Source: Paenibacillus sp. ACRRX (lineage in GTDB: Bacteria; Bacillota; Bacilli; Paenibacillales; Paenibacillaceae). Taken from it: DNA of 64,000 nt. Below the pieces are notes generated by a model. That model had not been told where the DNA came from, did not search any database, and saw nothing but the letters and a program-made list of their open reading frames with translations. Positions 44,540 through 53,900 of the stretch are shown here, piece by piece. Within the stretch, counting starts at the first letter, position 1, and the number at the start of each line of letters is the position of its first letter. A program made the translations under genes and the position numbers. The stretch lies in the NCBI RefSeq assembly GCF_022346885.1, contig NZ_JAKRNK010000005.1, forward strand, positions 248,001 to 312,000, written 5' to 3'.

Positions 44540-44735
44540 ACTAAATGATAATTAAACGGCCTATGAAGAGCATCCAACTCGGAGGCGTTTTCGTCAAGGA
44601 ATCTCATTCCCTAAGTTTACCGGCACCGCCCGTTACCGCGGAACCAAAGTGGATTGAATGCATTTGCATTCGGTCAAGTTGGGTGGCACCGCGAGCAAGC
44701 GCTCCTCGTCCCATACGGATGAGGGCGCTTTTTGT
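44540..44735 (+). ncRNA. T-box leader of serS with short, atypical Stem I
   Basis: The 3' part is clear: CGTTACCGCGG...CCAAAGTGG (linker/Stem III region), the T-box GGGTGGCACCGCG at 44681-44693, and a terminator AGCGCTCCTCGTCC/GGATGAGGGCGCT (44698-44729) followed by TTTTT. The 5' part is only about 80 bases and lacks the AGAGAG distal loop of normal Stem I. It can fold as small hairpins (GCCT/AGGC, GGCG/CGTC and GGAAT/ATTCC). Serine codons AGC and UCU/UCA occur in these loops, but I cannot say which is the specifier. Confidence 0.8.
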
Positions 44736-44765
44736 ATTTTTTTAGACAAAGGAGTGCGGTGCAGA

Positions 44766-46049
44766 ATGTTAAGCATGGATTGGATCAAGGAATATCAAGA
44801 CGAGGTACAAGCGGTGGCCCTTCATAAAGGAATCGATGTATCAATATCGGAAGTGCTAGCGGTGTATGAGCAGCGGAAACAGCTGCAGATTGAGGTAGAT
44901 GATCTGCGTCAAGTGAGAAATCAATCGTCGCGGGAAGTTGGAGCCTATATGCAAGCAGGAAGACAGGAAAAAGCCGAGGATGTCAAACGGCAGGTTGTCC
45001 GTATTAATGATCAGTTAGCTGGACTAGAAGTCGCCTTGCAAGAGGCCGAACAGCAATTGTCGGCACTGATGCTGCTTGTACCAAACATCGTATCACCAGA
45101 TACACCGATTGGGCGCTCAGACGCCGACAATGTGCCTGTGCGTCATGTCGGCATTCGCCCTGAGTTCGACTTCGCGGTACGGGATCACGTGGAACTCGGT
45201 AATCTCCACGACATCGTAGATATTCCAAGAGGCGTCAACACAGCGGGAAGCCGCAACTATTATTTAAAAGGTACAGGGGTGATGCTTCATCGCGCCGTGC
45301 AGCAGCTTGCGCTCGATTATTTGGTGCAGCGCGGCTTTACCTTGATGGACGTGCCGCTGATGGTTCGCGGGGAAGCTCTGGTGAGTACGGGATTCTTCCC
45401 ATTGGGCAAGGATCAAGTATATCGGATTGCCAATGAAGACAAGTGGCTGGTAGGCACATCGGAAGTACCACTCGTCTCTTGCTATGCTGACGAGGTCATT
45501 GAGATGAACAAGCCGCTTAAGCTTGCGGCAGCTTCCACCTGTTTCCGCAGCGAAGTGGGCTCTGCAGGCAAAGACGTCAGCGGGCTGTACCGCGTGCATC
45601 AATTCGCCAAAGTGGAACAGGTTGTGCTCTGCGAAGCCGATCCCGAGCTTTCCGAGCAGCTGCTGCAGGACATCACGCGGCATGCTGAGGAGATTCTTCA
45701 GCTGCTGGAGCTGCCATATCGTGTGATGGCCGTCTGTACAGGCGATATGGCGCAGAAGACGTATAAACAGTACGACATCGAAACCTGGATGCCAAGTCGG
45801 CAATCGTATGGCGAGACACATTCAGCGTCGAATTTGCATGACTTTCAAGCACGGCGAGCCAACATCCGCTACCGGGATGCCAAAGGGAAGCTGACATTTT
45901 GCCACACCCTGAACAATACAGCGGTAGCGACACCGCGCATTCTGATCCCGTTGCTTGAAAATCATCAGCAGGAAGACGGCTCAATCCGGATTCCGGATGC
46001 CTTGCAGCCCTATATGCACGGCTTAAAAACGTTAGTTCCTACTCTCTAA
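44766..46049 (+). CDS. serS: Serine-tRNA ligase
   Basis: 427 residues. An N-terminal coiled-coil arm (about 20-105, rich in Gln/Glu/Arg heptads) contacts the long variable arm of tRNA-Ser. The catalytic domain shows motif 2 (ASTCFRSEVGSAGKDVSGLY) and motif 3 (LNNTAVATPRILIPLLENHQ), as well as TSEVPLVSCYADEV. The ATG at 44766 starts about ten bases after AAGGAGTG; the open frame extends upstream through the T-box but is not translated. ATG at 44775 is an alternative. Expression is controlled by the upstream T-box. Confidence 0.95.
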   Translation: MLSMDWIKEYQDEVQAVALHKGIDVSISEVLAVYEQRKQLQIEVDDLRQVRNQSSREVGAYMQAGRQEKAEDVKRQVVRINDQLAGLEVALQEAEQQLSALMLLVPNIVSPDTPIGRSDADNVPVRHVGIRPEFDFAVRDHVELGNLHDIVDIPRGVNTAGSRNYYLKGTGVMLHRAVQQLALDYLVQRGFTLMDVPLMVRGEALVSTGFFPLGKDQVYRIANEDKWLVGTSEVPLVSCYADEVIEMNKPLKLAAASTCFRSEVGSAGKDVSGLYRVHQFAKVEQVVLCEADPELSEQLLQDITRHAEEILQLLELPYRVMAVCTGDMAQKTYKQYDIETWMPSRQSYGETHSASNLHDFQARRANIRYRDAKGKLTFCHTLNNTAVATPRILIPLLENHQQEDGSIRIPDALQPYMHGLKTLVPTL

Positions 46050-46058
46050 ATACAAACT

Positions 46059-46178
46059 AACAAGCCTTTCACCTTATTTGTTGGCAGATGCTCCGATGTA
46101 GTGGCCACAGAGCGTTCAAATGATCGTATCTCTGGCCCTTCACGTGCGGCAGCTCCGCGATGGAGGGAAGGGCTTGTT
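46059..46178 (+). ncRNA. Predicted structured RNA element (three-way junction) downstream of serS
   Basis: AACAAGCCTTTC (46059-46070) pairs with GAAGGGCTTGTT (46167-46178), 12 pairs with one G-T. Inside are a helix CAGAG/CTCTG flanked by GGC/GCC (46103-46137) and a small hairpin GCGG/CCGC (about 46145-46158). No T tail follows, so it is not a simple terminator. It lies 10 bases after the serS stop. No known RNA family was recognised. Confidence 0.4.
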
Positions 46179-46222
46179 AACCACTCATATCAAATTACTT
46201 GACACTTGCAGGTTCCTTAAAC

Positions 46223-46238
46223 GCAAGCAGCTGCTTGC
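46223..46238. repeat. Perfect 16-base palindrome
   Basis: GCAAGCAGCTGCTTGC in the spacer between serS and the APH-fold kinase gene. It could be an operator or a short hairpin. Confidence 0.4.
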
Positions 46239-46425
46239 TATACGGTTCGTGCCAACCCGCAGCTATTTTTCAGACGTCCATGATCTTAAAATGTTACTTC
46301 TATTCTTAGTTTTTTGGGAGATCTTGTTTAAGCACCTTTTATGCTCTGTTTCATCGGGATGGGGTTACATATAGTAGATTATAGGGAGTTGGGAAACGGG
46401 AATAAACAGAAAGAAACTACAAAAA

Positions 46426-46451
46426 AAGGCCTCGATAATTATCGAGACCTT
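46426..46451. terminator. Palindromic hairpin before the APH-fold kinase gene
   Basis: The core CTCGATAATTATCGAG (46431-46446) is a perfect palindrome extended by AAGG/CCTT across one mismatch. The minus strand continues with seven T residues, so it would terminate minus-strand transcription, although no minus-strand gene lies to its right. On the plus strand only TTATTC follows. Confidence 0.5.
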
Positions 46452-46565
46452 ATTCAACATCCTAACAGAACGGAAATTATAAGTCTATATTTTTCTGATT
46501 CGGCGTGGCACAATGTCATTACGTTGCGCAACGGAAATGACAACAAAACATAGGAGACAGTCAAC

Positions 46566-47498
46566 ATGTCAATTCCGGAAAAATGTAAACACTATATCCA
46601 AAACACGTCAATTGGTGATCAGATTACACAATGGCAGCTCTTGCGTCACTGGTCTTTATCTGAAGTATATCGGATCAAGCTGGCGTCAGGCGGTTCGCGG
46701 ATTATAAAATGGGGAGGCAGTGAAATGGCCCGTGAGGCTGATGTCTATATTCAACTGCTGGCACCGCTGCATATCCGAGTTCCTCATCTATATGATCATT
46801 GGAGCAATACCTCCGGTGGCCTCATCCTTATAGAAGATGCTGGCACGTATGACCTGGAAAAGCAGCCTGAGTCCGAGCTGTTCCTGGAAGCCGCAAGAGA
46901 GTTAGCCAGACTTCGTGTATCCTCCATCAAGCATCTGGAGCTAGGCGCCGTTCCGCTGCACGTTCGCCAGAAGTACGATATATCAGCGCAAGCTTTTATC
47001 GATCAATTATTCGAATTGCAAACATATGATGATTTCCAATATAATCCATCTCTTGAGTGGGCTGCCAATACATTTCCCACTAAAGTGAAAGAGCTATATG
47101 CTTGCATGCCTTATGCTCTTGTTCACCACGATTATTTTCCAAAAAATCTGATTGTTCAACATAACAGAATTCTCGTAATCGATTGGTCTAATGCCTATCT
47201 CAGTCCTCATCTTGGCGATCTGCATGGGCTCATTCAAGAAGCACAATCACGATCAGGTGTGAGCAGAGACCACATGCTTCATGCCTATACACATGAACTA
47301 CAGCAAGGTGGCTCAAACTATGCTTGCTCGCACATTAGCATCGATGAACAGGTTGACCTCGGTGGCTTATGTTGGTATATTCGAACACTGCATTGGCTGA
47401 TCCATAGGGGGAAGGACATCATCCCCGGTTCTATCGAATGGATTCCTCCACTTCTCGACGATCTGTCACTGTTAGTCCAACGGATGCAGTTAAAGTGA
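46566..47498 (+). CDS. APH-fold phosphotransferase family protein
   Basis: 310 residues of the aminoglycoside phosphotransferase/choline kinase fold. ALVHHDYFPKNLIVQ is the catalytic HxDxxxxN loop and ILVIDWSNAYLSPHLGDL is the DxD metal motif. The N-terminal WSLSEVYRIKLASGG corresponds to the nucleotide-binding strand-turn. Related chromosomal kinases act on small alcohols or antibiotics; the substrate is not identifiable. AGGAGA lies eight bases before the ATG. Not closely similar to the APH(6)-type gene at 25.4 kb. Confidence 0.83.
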   Translation: MSIPEKCKHYIQNTSIGDQITQWQLLRHWSLSEVYRIKLASGGSRIIKWGGSEMAREADVYIQLLAPLHIRVPHLYDHWSNTSGGLILIEDAGTYDLEKQPESELFLEAARELARLRVSSIKHLELGAVPLHVRQKYDISAQAFIDQLFELQTYDDFQYNPSLEWAANTFPTKVKELYACMPYALVHHDYFPKNLIVQHNRILVIDWSNAYLSPHLGDLHGLIQEAQSRSGVSRDHMLHAYTHELQQGGSNYACSHISIDEQVDLGGLCWYIRTLHWLIHRGKDIIPGSIEWIPPLLDDLSLLVQRMQLK

Positions 47499-47540
47499 TG
47501 GTTTTACGTAACATGTAAATCACGACGAGAATTACGACTT

Positions 47541-47587
47541 CGTAATTGAGTAGATCAGCATAAACCATCTCAATCTACTCAATTACG
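47541..47587 (+). terminator. Long hairpin after the APH-fold kinase gene
   Basis: CGTAATTGAGTAGAT pairs perfectly with ATCTACTCAATTACG (15 pairs, 17-base loop), followed by TTCTCTC. It is likely a terminator despite the interrupted T tail. Confidence 0.65.
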
Positions 47588-47827
47588 TTCTCTCAACTAC
47601 CACTATTGCAGTAACAGAAGCCAAATTTAATGTGCACGATTACAATTGTTGTATCCTTAGGATTTTCCTAATGCCGTCTGAGTGATAAGACAAGTCAATA
47701 CATAGGTTGTATTCAAATTGTTTCAATGCTTAACATCGTATTGTATTTTGATAACGAGTGACTAAGTATGCTTATAACAGATTAGCAGATGTCATACTTC
47801 AATAATTAATTCTACTCTATTCACCAA

Positions 47828-49120
47828 CTATACTGTCTCATTCAGAACCAGTTCAATCACGGTGTCGTGCTTATCTGGAAGCTGGGTCGACGGCAAATTT
47901 ATAAACAAGCAGTCTTGAAATACTGCCTGATTCGTTCCGTTCCACGGAGTGGTAATGTTTACTTCGGAACCGTCAGCCAGTATGCGGGCCGTACGGACTC
48001 TGCCTGCAAGCCCAGGCAGTGCGATCGGGCCTATGCCGCGTTCTAAAATGTGCGCGTAAAGCTTGTTGCCACACTGCGTATACCGCCCCCACTCCGGCTT
48101 CTCGATTGAAGATGCTGCGCAGCCATAGATGCTGTCACTATTATGCGCCATCCATTTTCCTACTTCCGACAGAACAACTAGCGACTCCTGTGGAATCTCG
48201 CCGTTCGCATTCGGACCTACATTAAGCAGCAGATTGCCGTTCTTGCTGACGCATTCCACCAGACCGCGAATAACTTGGCATGGCTGCTTATAATTATGGT
48301 CATGCGCATGGTATCCCCAGTGATCATTTAATGTGATGCAAGCTTCCCATGGTACTACTTCCCCTGCTTCATTCCGAATGCCTTTAGCTGGCAGGATCTG
48401 TTCTGGCGAGAAAAAGTCACCCGCATACATTTCTGGGTTCGCTGATAATAGATTGCCGCCTAATCTGTTATCGATAACGATATCAGGCTGAATGGAACGC
48501 ATCATGGTCACTAATTCTGTAGCGCGCCATTTCTCGCCTGTCATCTGCTCATAGGAAAAATCAAACCACATAATATCGACTGTACCGTAATTGGTCAACA
48601 ACTCTCTCACCTGGCCATGCATATAAGTCGTATAGCGGTCAAAATCTTTCTGCGCTTCAGTCGCCTTATACGCCTCATTGCCGCGCAGCGGATGGTGCAG
48701 ATCATCATAAGCAGGATAATCAGGGTGATGCCAATCGATGAGTGAATAATAAAGGCCTACCTTTAAGTCCTCGGCGCGGAATGCATCCACATATTCACGG
48801 ATCAGGTCACGGCCCGCTGGCGTATTGGTTGCTTTATAGTCCGTTAGCTGAGAATCGAACAAACAGAAGCCGTCATGGTGCTTCGTTGTCATGACGGCAT
48901 ACTTCATGCCCGCTTGCTTCGCCGCCCGTGCCCACGCTCGCGGATTGTATCGTACCGGATTAAACTCTTTAAAATACGGCTCATAGTCCTCATTTGTTGT
49001 GCGTTCATTGTTCCGTACCCATTCGCCGCGCGCCGGAATCGCGTACAATCCCCAATGAATAAATAGGCCAAAGCGGTCATGTGTGAACCATTGTGTACGC
49101 TTCAGATGTTCTGTTGTCAT
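47828..49120 (-). CDS. Alpha-L-fucosidase, GH29
   Basis: 430 residues, no signal peptide, so presumably cytoplasmic. The N-terminal HDRFGLFIHWGLYAIPARGE and YAVMTTKHHDGFCLFDS are GH29 signatures, and the catalytic nucleophile is probably the Asp in VDIMWFDFSYEQ near residue 190. A C-terminal beta-sandwich follows. GH29 enzymes release alpha-linked L-fucose from oligosaccharides. The ATG at 49120 is eight bases after AGAGGT; the long upstream frame is antisense to the regulator gene. Divergent from an AraC regulator, its likely activator. Confidence 0.92.
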   Translation of the reverse strand: MTTEHLKRTQWFTHDRFGLFIHWGLYAIPARGEWVRNNERTTNEDYEPYFKEFNPVRYNPRAWARAAKQAGMKYAVMTTKHHDGFCLFDSQLTDYKATNTPAGRDLIREYVDAFRAEDLKVGLYYSLIDWHHPDYPAYDDLHHPLRGNEAYKATEAQKDFDRYTTYMHGQVRELLTNYGTVDIMWFDFSYEQMTGEKWRATELVTMMRSIQPDIVIDNRLGGNLLSANPEMYAGDFFSPEQILPAKGIRNEAGEVVPWEACITLNDHWGYHAHDHNYKQPCQVIRGLVECVSKNGNLLLNVGPNANGEIPQESLVVLSEVGKWMAHNSDSIYGCAASSIEKPEWGRYTQCGNKLYAHILERGIGPIALPGLAGRVRTARILADGSEVNITTPWNGTNQAVFQDCLFINLPSTQLPDKHDTVIELVLNETV

Positions 49121-49244
49121 TATTAGGCACCTCTTTAAGTGGATGTTGTTTTCTCTATTGTAGGGGGAAACGTTTATAATACAGATAGAGAGAACTAACT
49201 CCTTTTTGCACAATACTAACTTGTAACGGGCGGTGGGTCTTATC
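49121..49244. promoter_or_regulatory. Divergent promoter region of fucosidase and AraC regulator
   Basis: 124 bases. TATAAT at 49175-49180 (plus strand) directly follows the palindrome AAACGTTT (49168-49175). No good -35 is visible, consistent with an activator-dependent promoter. Confidence 0.4.
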
Positions 49245-50198
49245 ATGAACAGCGGGCAACAGCAAAATTCATTTTCTCCATCTGCATCTAAGCAGGTCGA
49301 TAAACGGCTTCCAACAACATCATGCCAAGATAGGAAGCGTGTCGATTCCTCCAACAAATTTGCGCTGCTGAACAGTTATATGACCAACGTAAACGTGTCC
49401 GTACTGGAAGCCCTGTACACAACTTGTACGAATGACTGGCAAGAGTTGAACTTTATACCTGCCTTTAATCGACTTTATCTGATCTGCGAAGGAGAAGGCA
49501 GAATCGAGATCGGGGATAGAAGTTACTGGCCTGTTCCCGGGCAGCTCGTTATCATGCCAGCACATGTCAACCAGTCTTACACGACGATTAATGAGCATCC
49601 TTATAGCAAGTATTGGTGCCATTTCCAGGCACTCGTCGGTGATCGTCACCTGTTTCAGCTTATGCAGGTTCCCTACTGCATAACGTTAGCACCTGAACGT
49701 TGGCAGCAGGCATTGCACACATTTCAGATGCTAACGCATGTACATCGTACTGCTGGCTGGACAGCTGCATTCCGTACACAAGGACTCCTGATGGAGCTGC
49801 TCAGCCTATATTTAGAGGAGGCAGGCTTTGAACAAGTTTCCCTGCCCGTTTCCGCTGCCGTAGAAAAGATTAACGAAGTGCTCCATTACATCGAGAATCA
49901 TCTTAACGAGAAGATTAGCGTACAGCAGCTGGCTTCGCTGCTGCATCTGCATCCGAATTACTTTATTACTTTTTTCCGAGAGCAAATGGGAGAATCCCCA
50001 ATCCAATACATAAATCGGGTGAAGGTGTCACGAGCCCAGCAGTTATTGCTGACATCGGATCTGAATGTGTCAGAGGTCGCAGATTTGATTGGTATGGATG
50101 TGTATTATTTCTCCCGATTGTTTAAACAAAACACCGGCTTCACACCAACGGCTTACAAACAGCAGCATGTAATATTCAGCTCAGATACGGTGCGATAA
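49245..50198 (+). CDS. AraC-family transcriptional regulator with cupin-like sensor domain
   Basis: 317 residues. The N-terminal sugar-sensing region (about 45-190) includes FNRLYLICEGEGRIEIGD and the PGQLVIMPAHVNQSY strand typical of AraC arabinose-binding cupins. The C-terminal double helix-turn-helix (about 210-310) has ISVQQLASLLHLHPNYFITF and NVSEVADLIGMDVYYFSRLF. The ATG at 49245 is seven bases after GGCGGTGGG. Divergent from the fucosidase gene, so it probably activates it in response to a fucosylated sugar; this is inference from position. Confidence 0.88.
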   Translation: MNSGQQQNSFSPSASKQVDKRLPTTSCQDRKRVDSSNKFALLNSYMTNVNVSVLEALYTTCTNDWQELNFIPAFNRLYLICEGEGRIEIGDRSYWPVPGQLVIMPAHVNQSYTTINEHPYSKYWCHFQALVGDRHLFQLMQVPYCITLAPERWQQALHTFQMLTHVHRTAGWTAAFRTQGLLMELLSLYLEEAGFEQVSLPVSAAVEKINEVLHYIENHLNEKISVQQLASLLHLHPNYFITFFREQMGESPIQYINRVKVSRAQQLLLTSDLNVSEVADLIGMDVYYFSRLFKQNTGFTPTAYKQQHVIFSSDTVR

Positions 50199-50916
50199 CT
50201 ACATGCATCGGTATAGTCTTATGCTAGAAGAGTGGACTTTTATATACTTGTAGACACATTCAGGGGAATCGGATATACTTGGCTACAATTAGCATATTAT
50301 AGTTTCAAATTTTGCTATCTCTTATTTATAGAGTTATCCTCTGCTTGAAACACTATATATAAGTCCCTTCCCTACAGTAATCTCCCAAAATATATCCTGT
50401 TGAACTCTAACTATCCCAACTATCCGATCATATACGTCCTGAATTGGAGATCAACTTCATTCAATATTCCCTAAACTTATTATGAATTTCTTTATAACCC
50501 TAAGGTTATTTGTTCAACGCCCAAGACTAGACTGACATGTCCTCTCGATTCCTGTACACGCCTTTTCACGTTTGATATGTTGAATATTTATTCTCCTACT
50601 ACTTGTACAATCATCCCACTTTACATTGTTACGTCACAGCATTAAAGAATCGTAGCCTTACACTCACTTCATGTCGAACTAGCTTTTTTTTTGCAAGATC
50701 ATGTTGACCATTTGTCAATTTGGAATAGGTAAATAGAACCAATTTAATGTAATCCACACCATTTTGATAGTAATATATGGATTACTAAAAAACACGGTGG
50801 TAGAATAAGATTGAATTTTAAACATCTTGTAAATTAAAGGAAGGAGGGTCATAATAGCTTTCGTTTTACATAAGTGTGCGATAACAATTAAATAACTAGA
50901 AAAGAGGAATGCAGAT
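50199..50916. other. Long AT-rich intergenic region upstream of the protease
   Basis: About 720 bases with no supported gene on either strand. An AAGGAGGG sequence near 50840 is followed by no start codon at a usable distance. The protease promoter must lie here, but several weak candidates prevent a choice. Confidence 0.45.
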
Positions 50917-53900
50917 TTGAAAAACAAACCGATCTGGAAAAAGACGCTTCTTTCTCTCTCTGCTACACTGTTGGCAGCATCGCTGTTCCTGCAGCAATTT
51001 GCATTAGCAGCCCCATCAAGTACTTCCGGCAGCTTATCCATTCCACTTGACTTGGCGAACCGCCTGGATACCTCGGCTCTCTCCGGTCAACCATCCGTGT
51101 ATGTCTCACCCAAATTGAACACTGGTTCAGACAAGCCTGTTCGTGTCATCGTTCAATTAAGCGGACAACCCGTGTCGGTCGGCAAGTATGCCGCTGCTGA
51201 GGGGGTAAAGAATCTTGCTGCTGAATCGACGGAAGCCGCTATTAATCATCAGCAGCAGTCGTTGGTCGCCACAGCCAAGACTAACGGCATCGACCTCAAA
51301 GTCAACTACACTTACAACACCGTGCTAAACGGAATGGAAATTACCATTCCCGCATCTCAGATTCCAGCACTGGCCAAGCTGCCAGGCATCAAATCCATCC
51401 ATGAGAACCGTACATACTACTCGATTCCTGTACAAGAACCTCTCAACTTTGATATTAACAATCCTAAGTTTGAAATCCTCCCACTAAAACATATTGGCGC
51501 TGATGTAGCCTGGTCACAAGGTTTGACAGGCAAGAAGTTAAAGGTCGGCGTTATTGACACCGGTGTCGATTATTTACATCCTGATCTAGCCGCTGCCTAC
51601 AAAGGCGGCTACGATTCGATTGACAATGACAACGATCCGTACGAGGGAATCCCAATAAGCCCACAAGATGATCCAAAACATATTGGTTATAGTGGCAGTT
51701 ACCACGGTACACATGTAGCTGGTACGATTGTCGGCCGTGCTGCCAACAAAACATCGGATATTGTACAACGTGGTGTTGCATATGATGCAGATTTGTATGC
51801 TTACCGCGTCCTAGGTCGCAATGCCGAAACAGGCCGGGATTCGGGATCTTCTGCTCAGGTCATAGACGGCATTGAGCGTGCAGTTAAAGATGGTGTTGAT
51901 GTAATCAATTTATCTTTAGGTGCTGATGTGGACAAAGACCCTCTCTCACCAGATTCGATTGCTATCAATAATGCAGTATTAGGCGGAGTAGTTGCCATTA
52001 TTTCCAACGGTAACGCCGGAGATAAAGGACCTTATTATTACTCCGTAGGCTCTCCTGCAACTTCTCAACTCGCTATATCTGTAGGCGCGACTACAGTGGA
52101 TTCTGTGTTCTATAACACAACTGTAACTGAATCGGTATACGGGCAAACGCTACCGCTTAACATCATGTCATGGACGACTGGCCAAGAAAATTTCAATCAA
52201 ATCCTTGGAACACAACCAATTGAAGCGGTATATGCAGGTTTAGGACATACTTCGGACTATGCTAATATTAATGCTAATGGCAAAGTTGTATTTGTATCTC
52301 GTGGAAATTACTCTTTCGTGGAGAAAATTGAAACAGCTAAAAAATTTGGGGCCAAAGCCATTATCATCTTTAATGGAATTAATAAAGGAAATAATGCAGA
52401 TTTATCCCCATCCATTCCCGATCGAGACGACTTTGCTAAAATATATGTAGGAGATGGATTTAATTACATTCCTACATTCGAGATGCAAGGTGCACCAGGA
52501 CGTGCTCTAGCTGTAAAGATACTTTCGAATCCAGGCAAACCATTTACGTTCACCTTTGGCGCATTCAACAAATCCATCATCCCTGGAGATCAAGTTACAA
52601 CCTTTAGCTCCCGTGGACCAAATGCAGATGGACAACTAGGCATCAAGCCTGATGTAGCTGCCCCAGGAAATAACATCTTATCAACCATACCTGCTTACGC
52701 AAAAGCCATCCCTAACGCGTCATATAATCAAGCTTATGGTCGTCTTAGCGGAACAAGTATGGCCGCTCCACACGTAGCAGGCGCAACTTTACTTCTGAAA
52801 CAGTTGCATCCTGAATGGACTCCATTTGATATTCGTGCTGCTTTAGCTAACACAGCAGACGGGATCAGTGATGAGAAAGGTACTCGTTATGATGTCTACT
52901 CCCAAGGTGCTGGACGCATCAGTGTATCACAGGCGGTATATACACCTGCCGTACTCCAAACTGTCGAAAACATTACCATTCTGGACAAAAATCTGAATCC
53001 TGTATCTGTCACTAACTATGGCGACAACGCAAGCTTTGGTGTTATGCAAGCGGGGGAAGCTGCCAAGACCATTGCACTACAGTTAAAGAATACCTCCTTA
53101 TCTGCAGTTCAATATCAAGCTTCCGTTCAGCTTCATCCTCAAGTAACATCTGATCCTAATGCTTCAATCCCTACTCCAGATGTGAATCAAATCGATGTGA
53201 AGCTGGTTGGACTTGGCAATGGTGATACGGTAACCGCTAATGCAAATTCCGTGCAGCCGTTCTCCATTCAATTAGCGCCTAAAGCTACTGCCGTAGCTGG
53301 TGTCTATGAGGGCGAGATCGTACTGAAACACGCTACGCTTCCAACGTTGCATTTACCATTTGTAGTACATGTCAACAAAGGAACACCTAACGGATTTGGT
53401 TTATACGACTTAAGCTTAAGCAACAAAATTATTCAACCATACGGTGTTGATAGCACTTCCACCACAAAAGTAAATGTAACATTAGGTGCCAAGACCAAAC
53501 TTATCATCTTAAATGCATACGGAATTAACGATGAGTTGATTGGGGAGTTAGGAGCCTACGGAACACTAGACAGTAAAGGTCAACTAAACATCATTCAGCC
53601 GCAACTGTTCACCTTCACTGGTATTGATGGTTCATACACCGACGGCCAAAAAGATGCCAATGGGAACCTTATCGTTAAATATTTAAAAGAAGGTACTTAT
53701 AAACTTGAGGTCCTTGCTCCAAAATTAGATGCCAATAATGCCTATGTTTACAATGAAACCGGGCAGCAACAATTCCATAGTGCTTATACTGCTTTCGCAG
53801 TCAGATCTTATACAAACCAGCAGGTTCAAGGTACTGTTGATAAAGCCCTCCAGCAATTTAAAGCTACAATTATTAACACCACAACTACGAATCGTCCAGT

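Noticed and set aside
46120-46553. Two plus-strand frames of 84 and 70 codons between serS and the APH-fold kinase
   Set aside because: Neither has a ribosome binding site or protein-like composition; they overlap the predicted RNA structure and palindromes.
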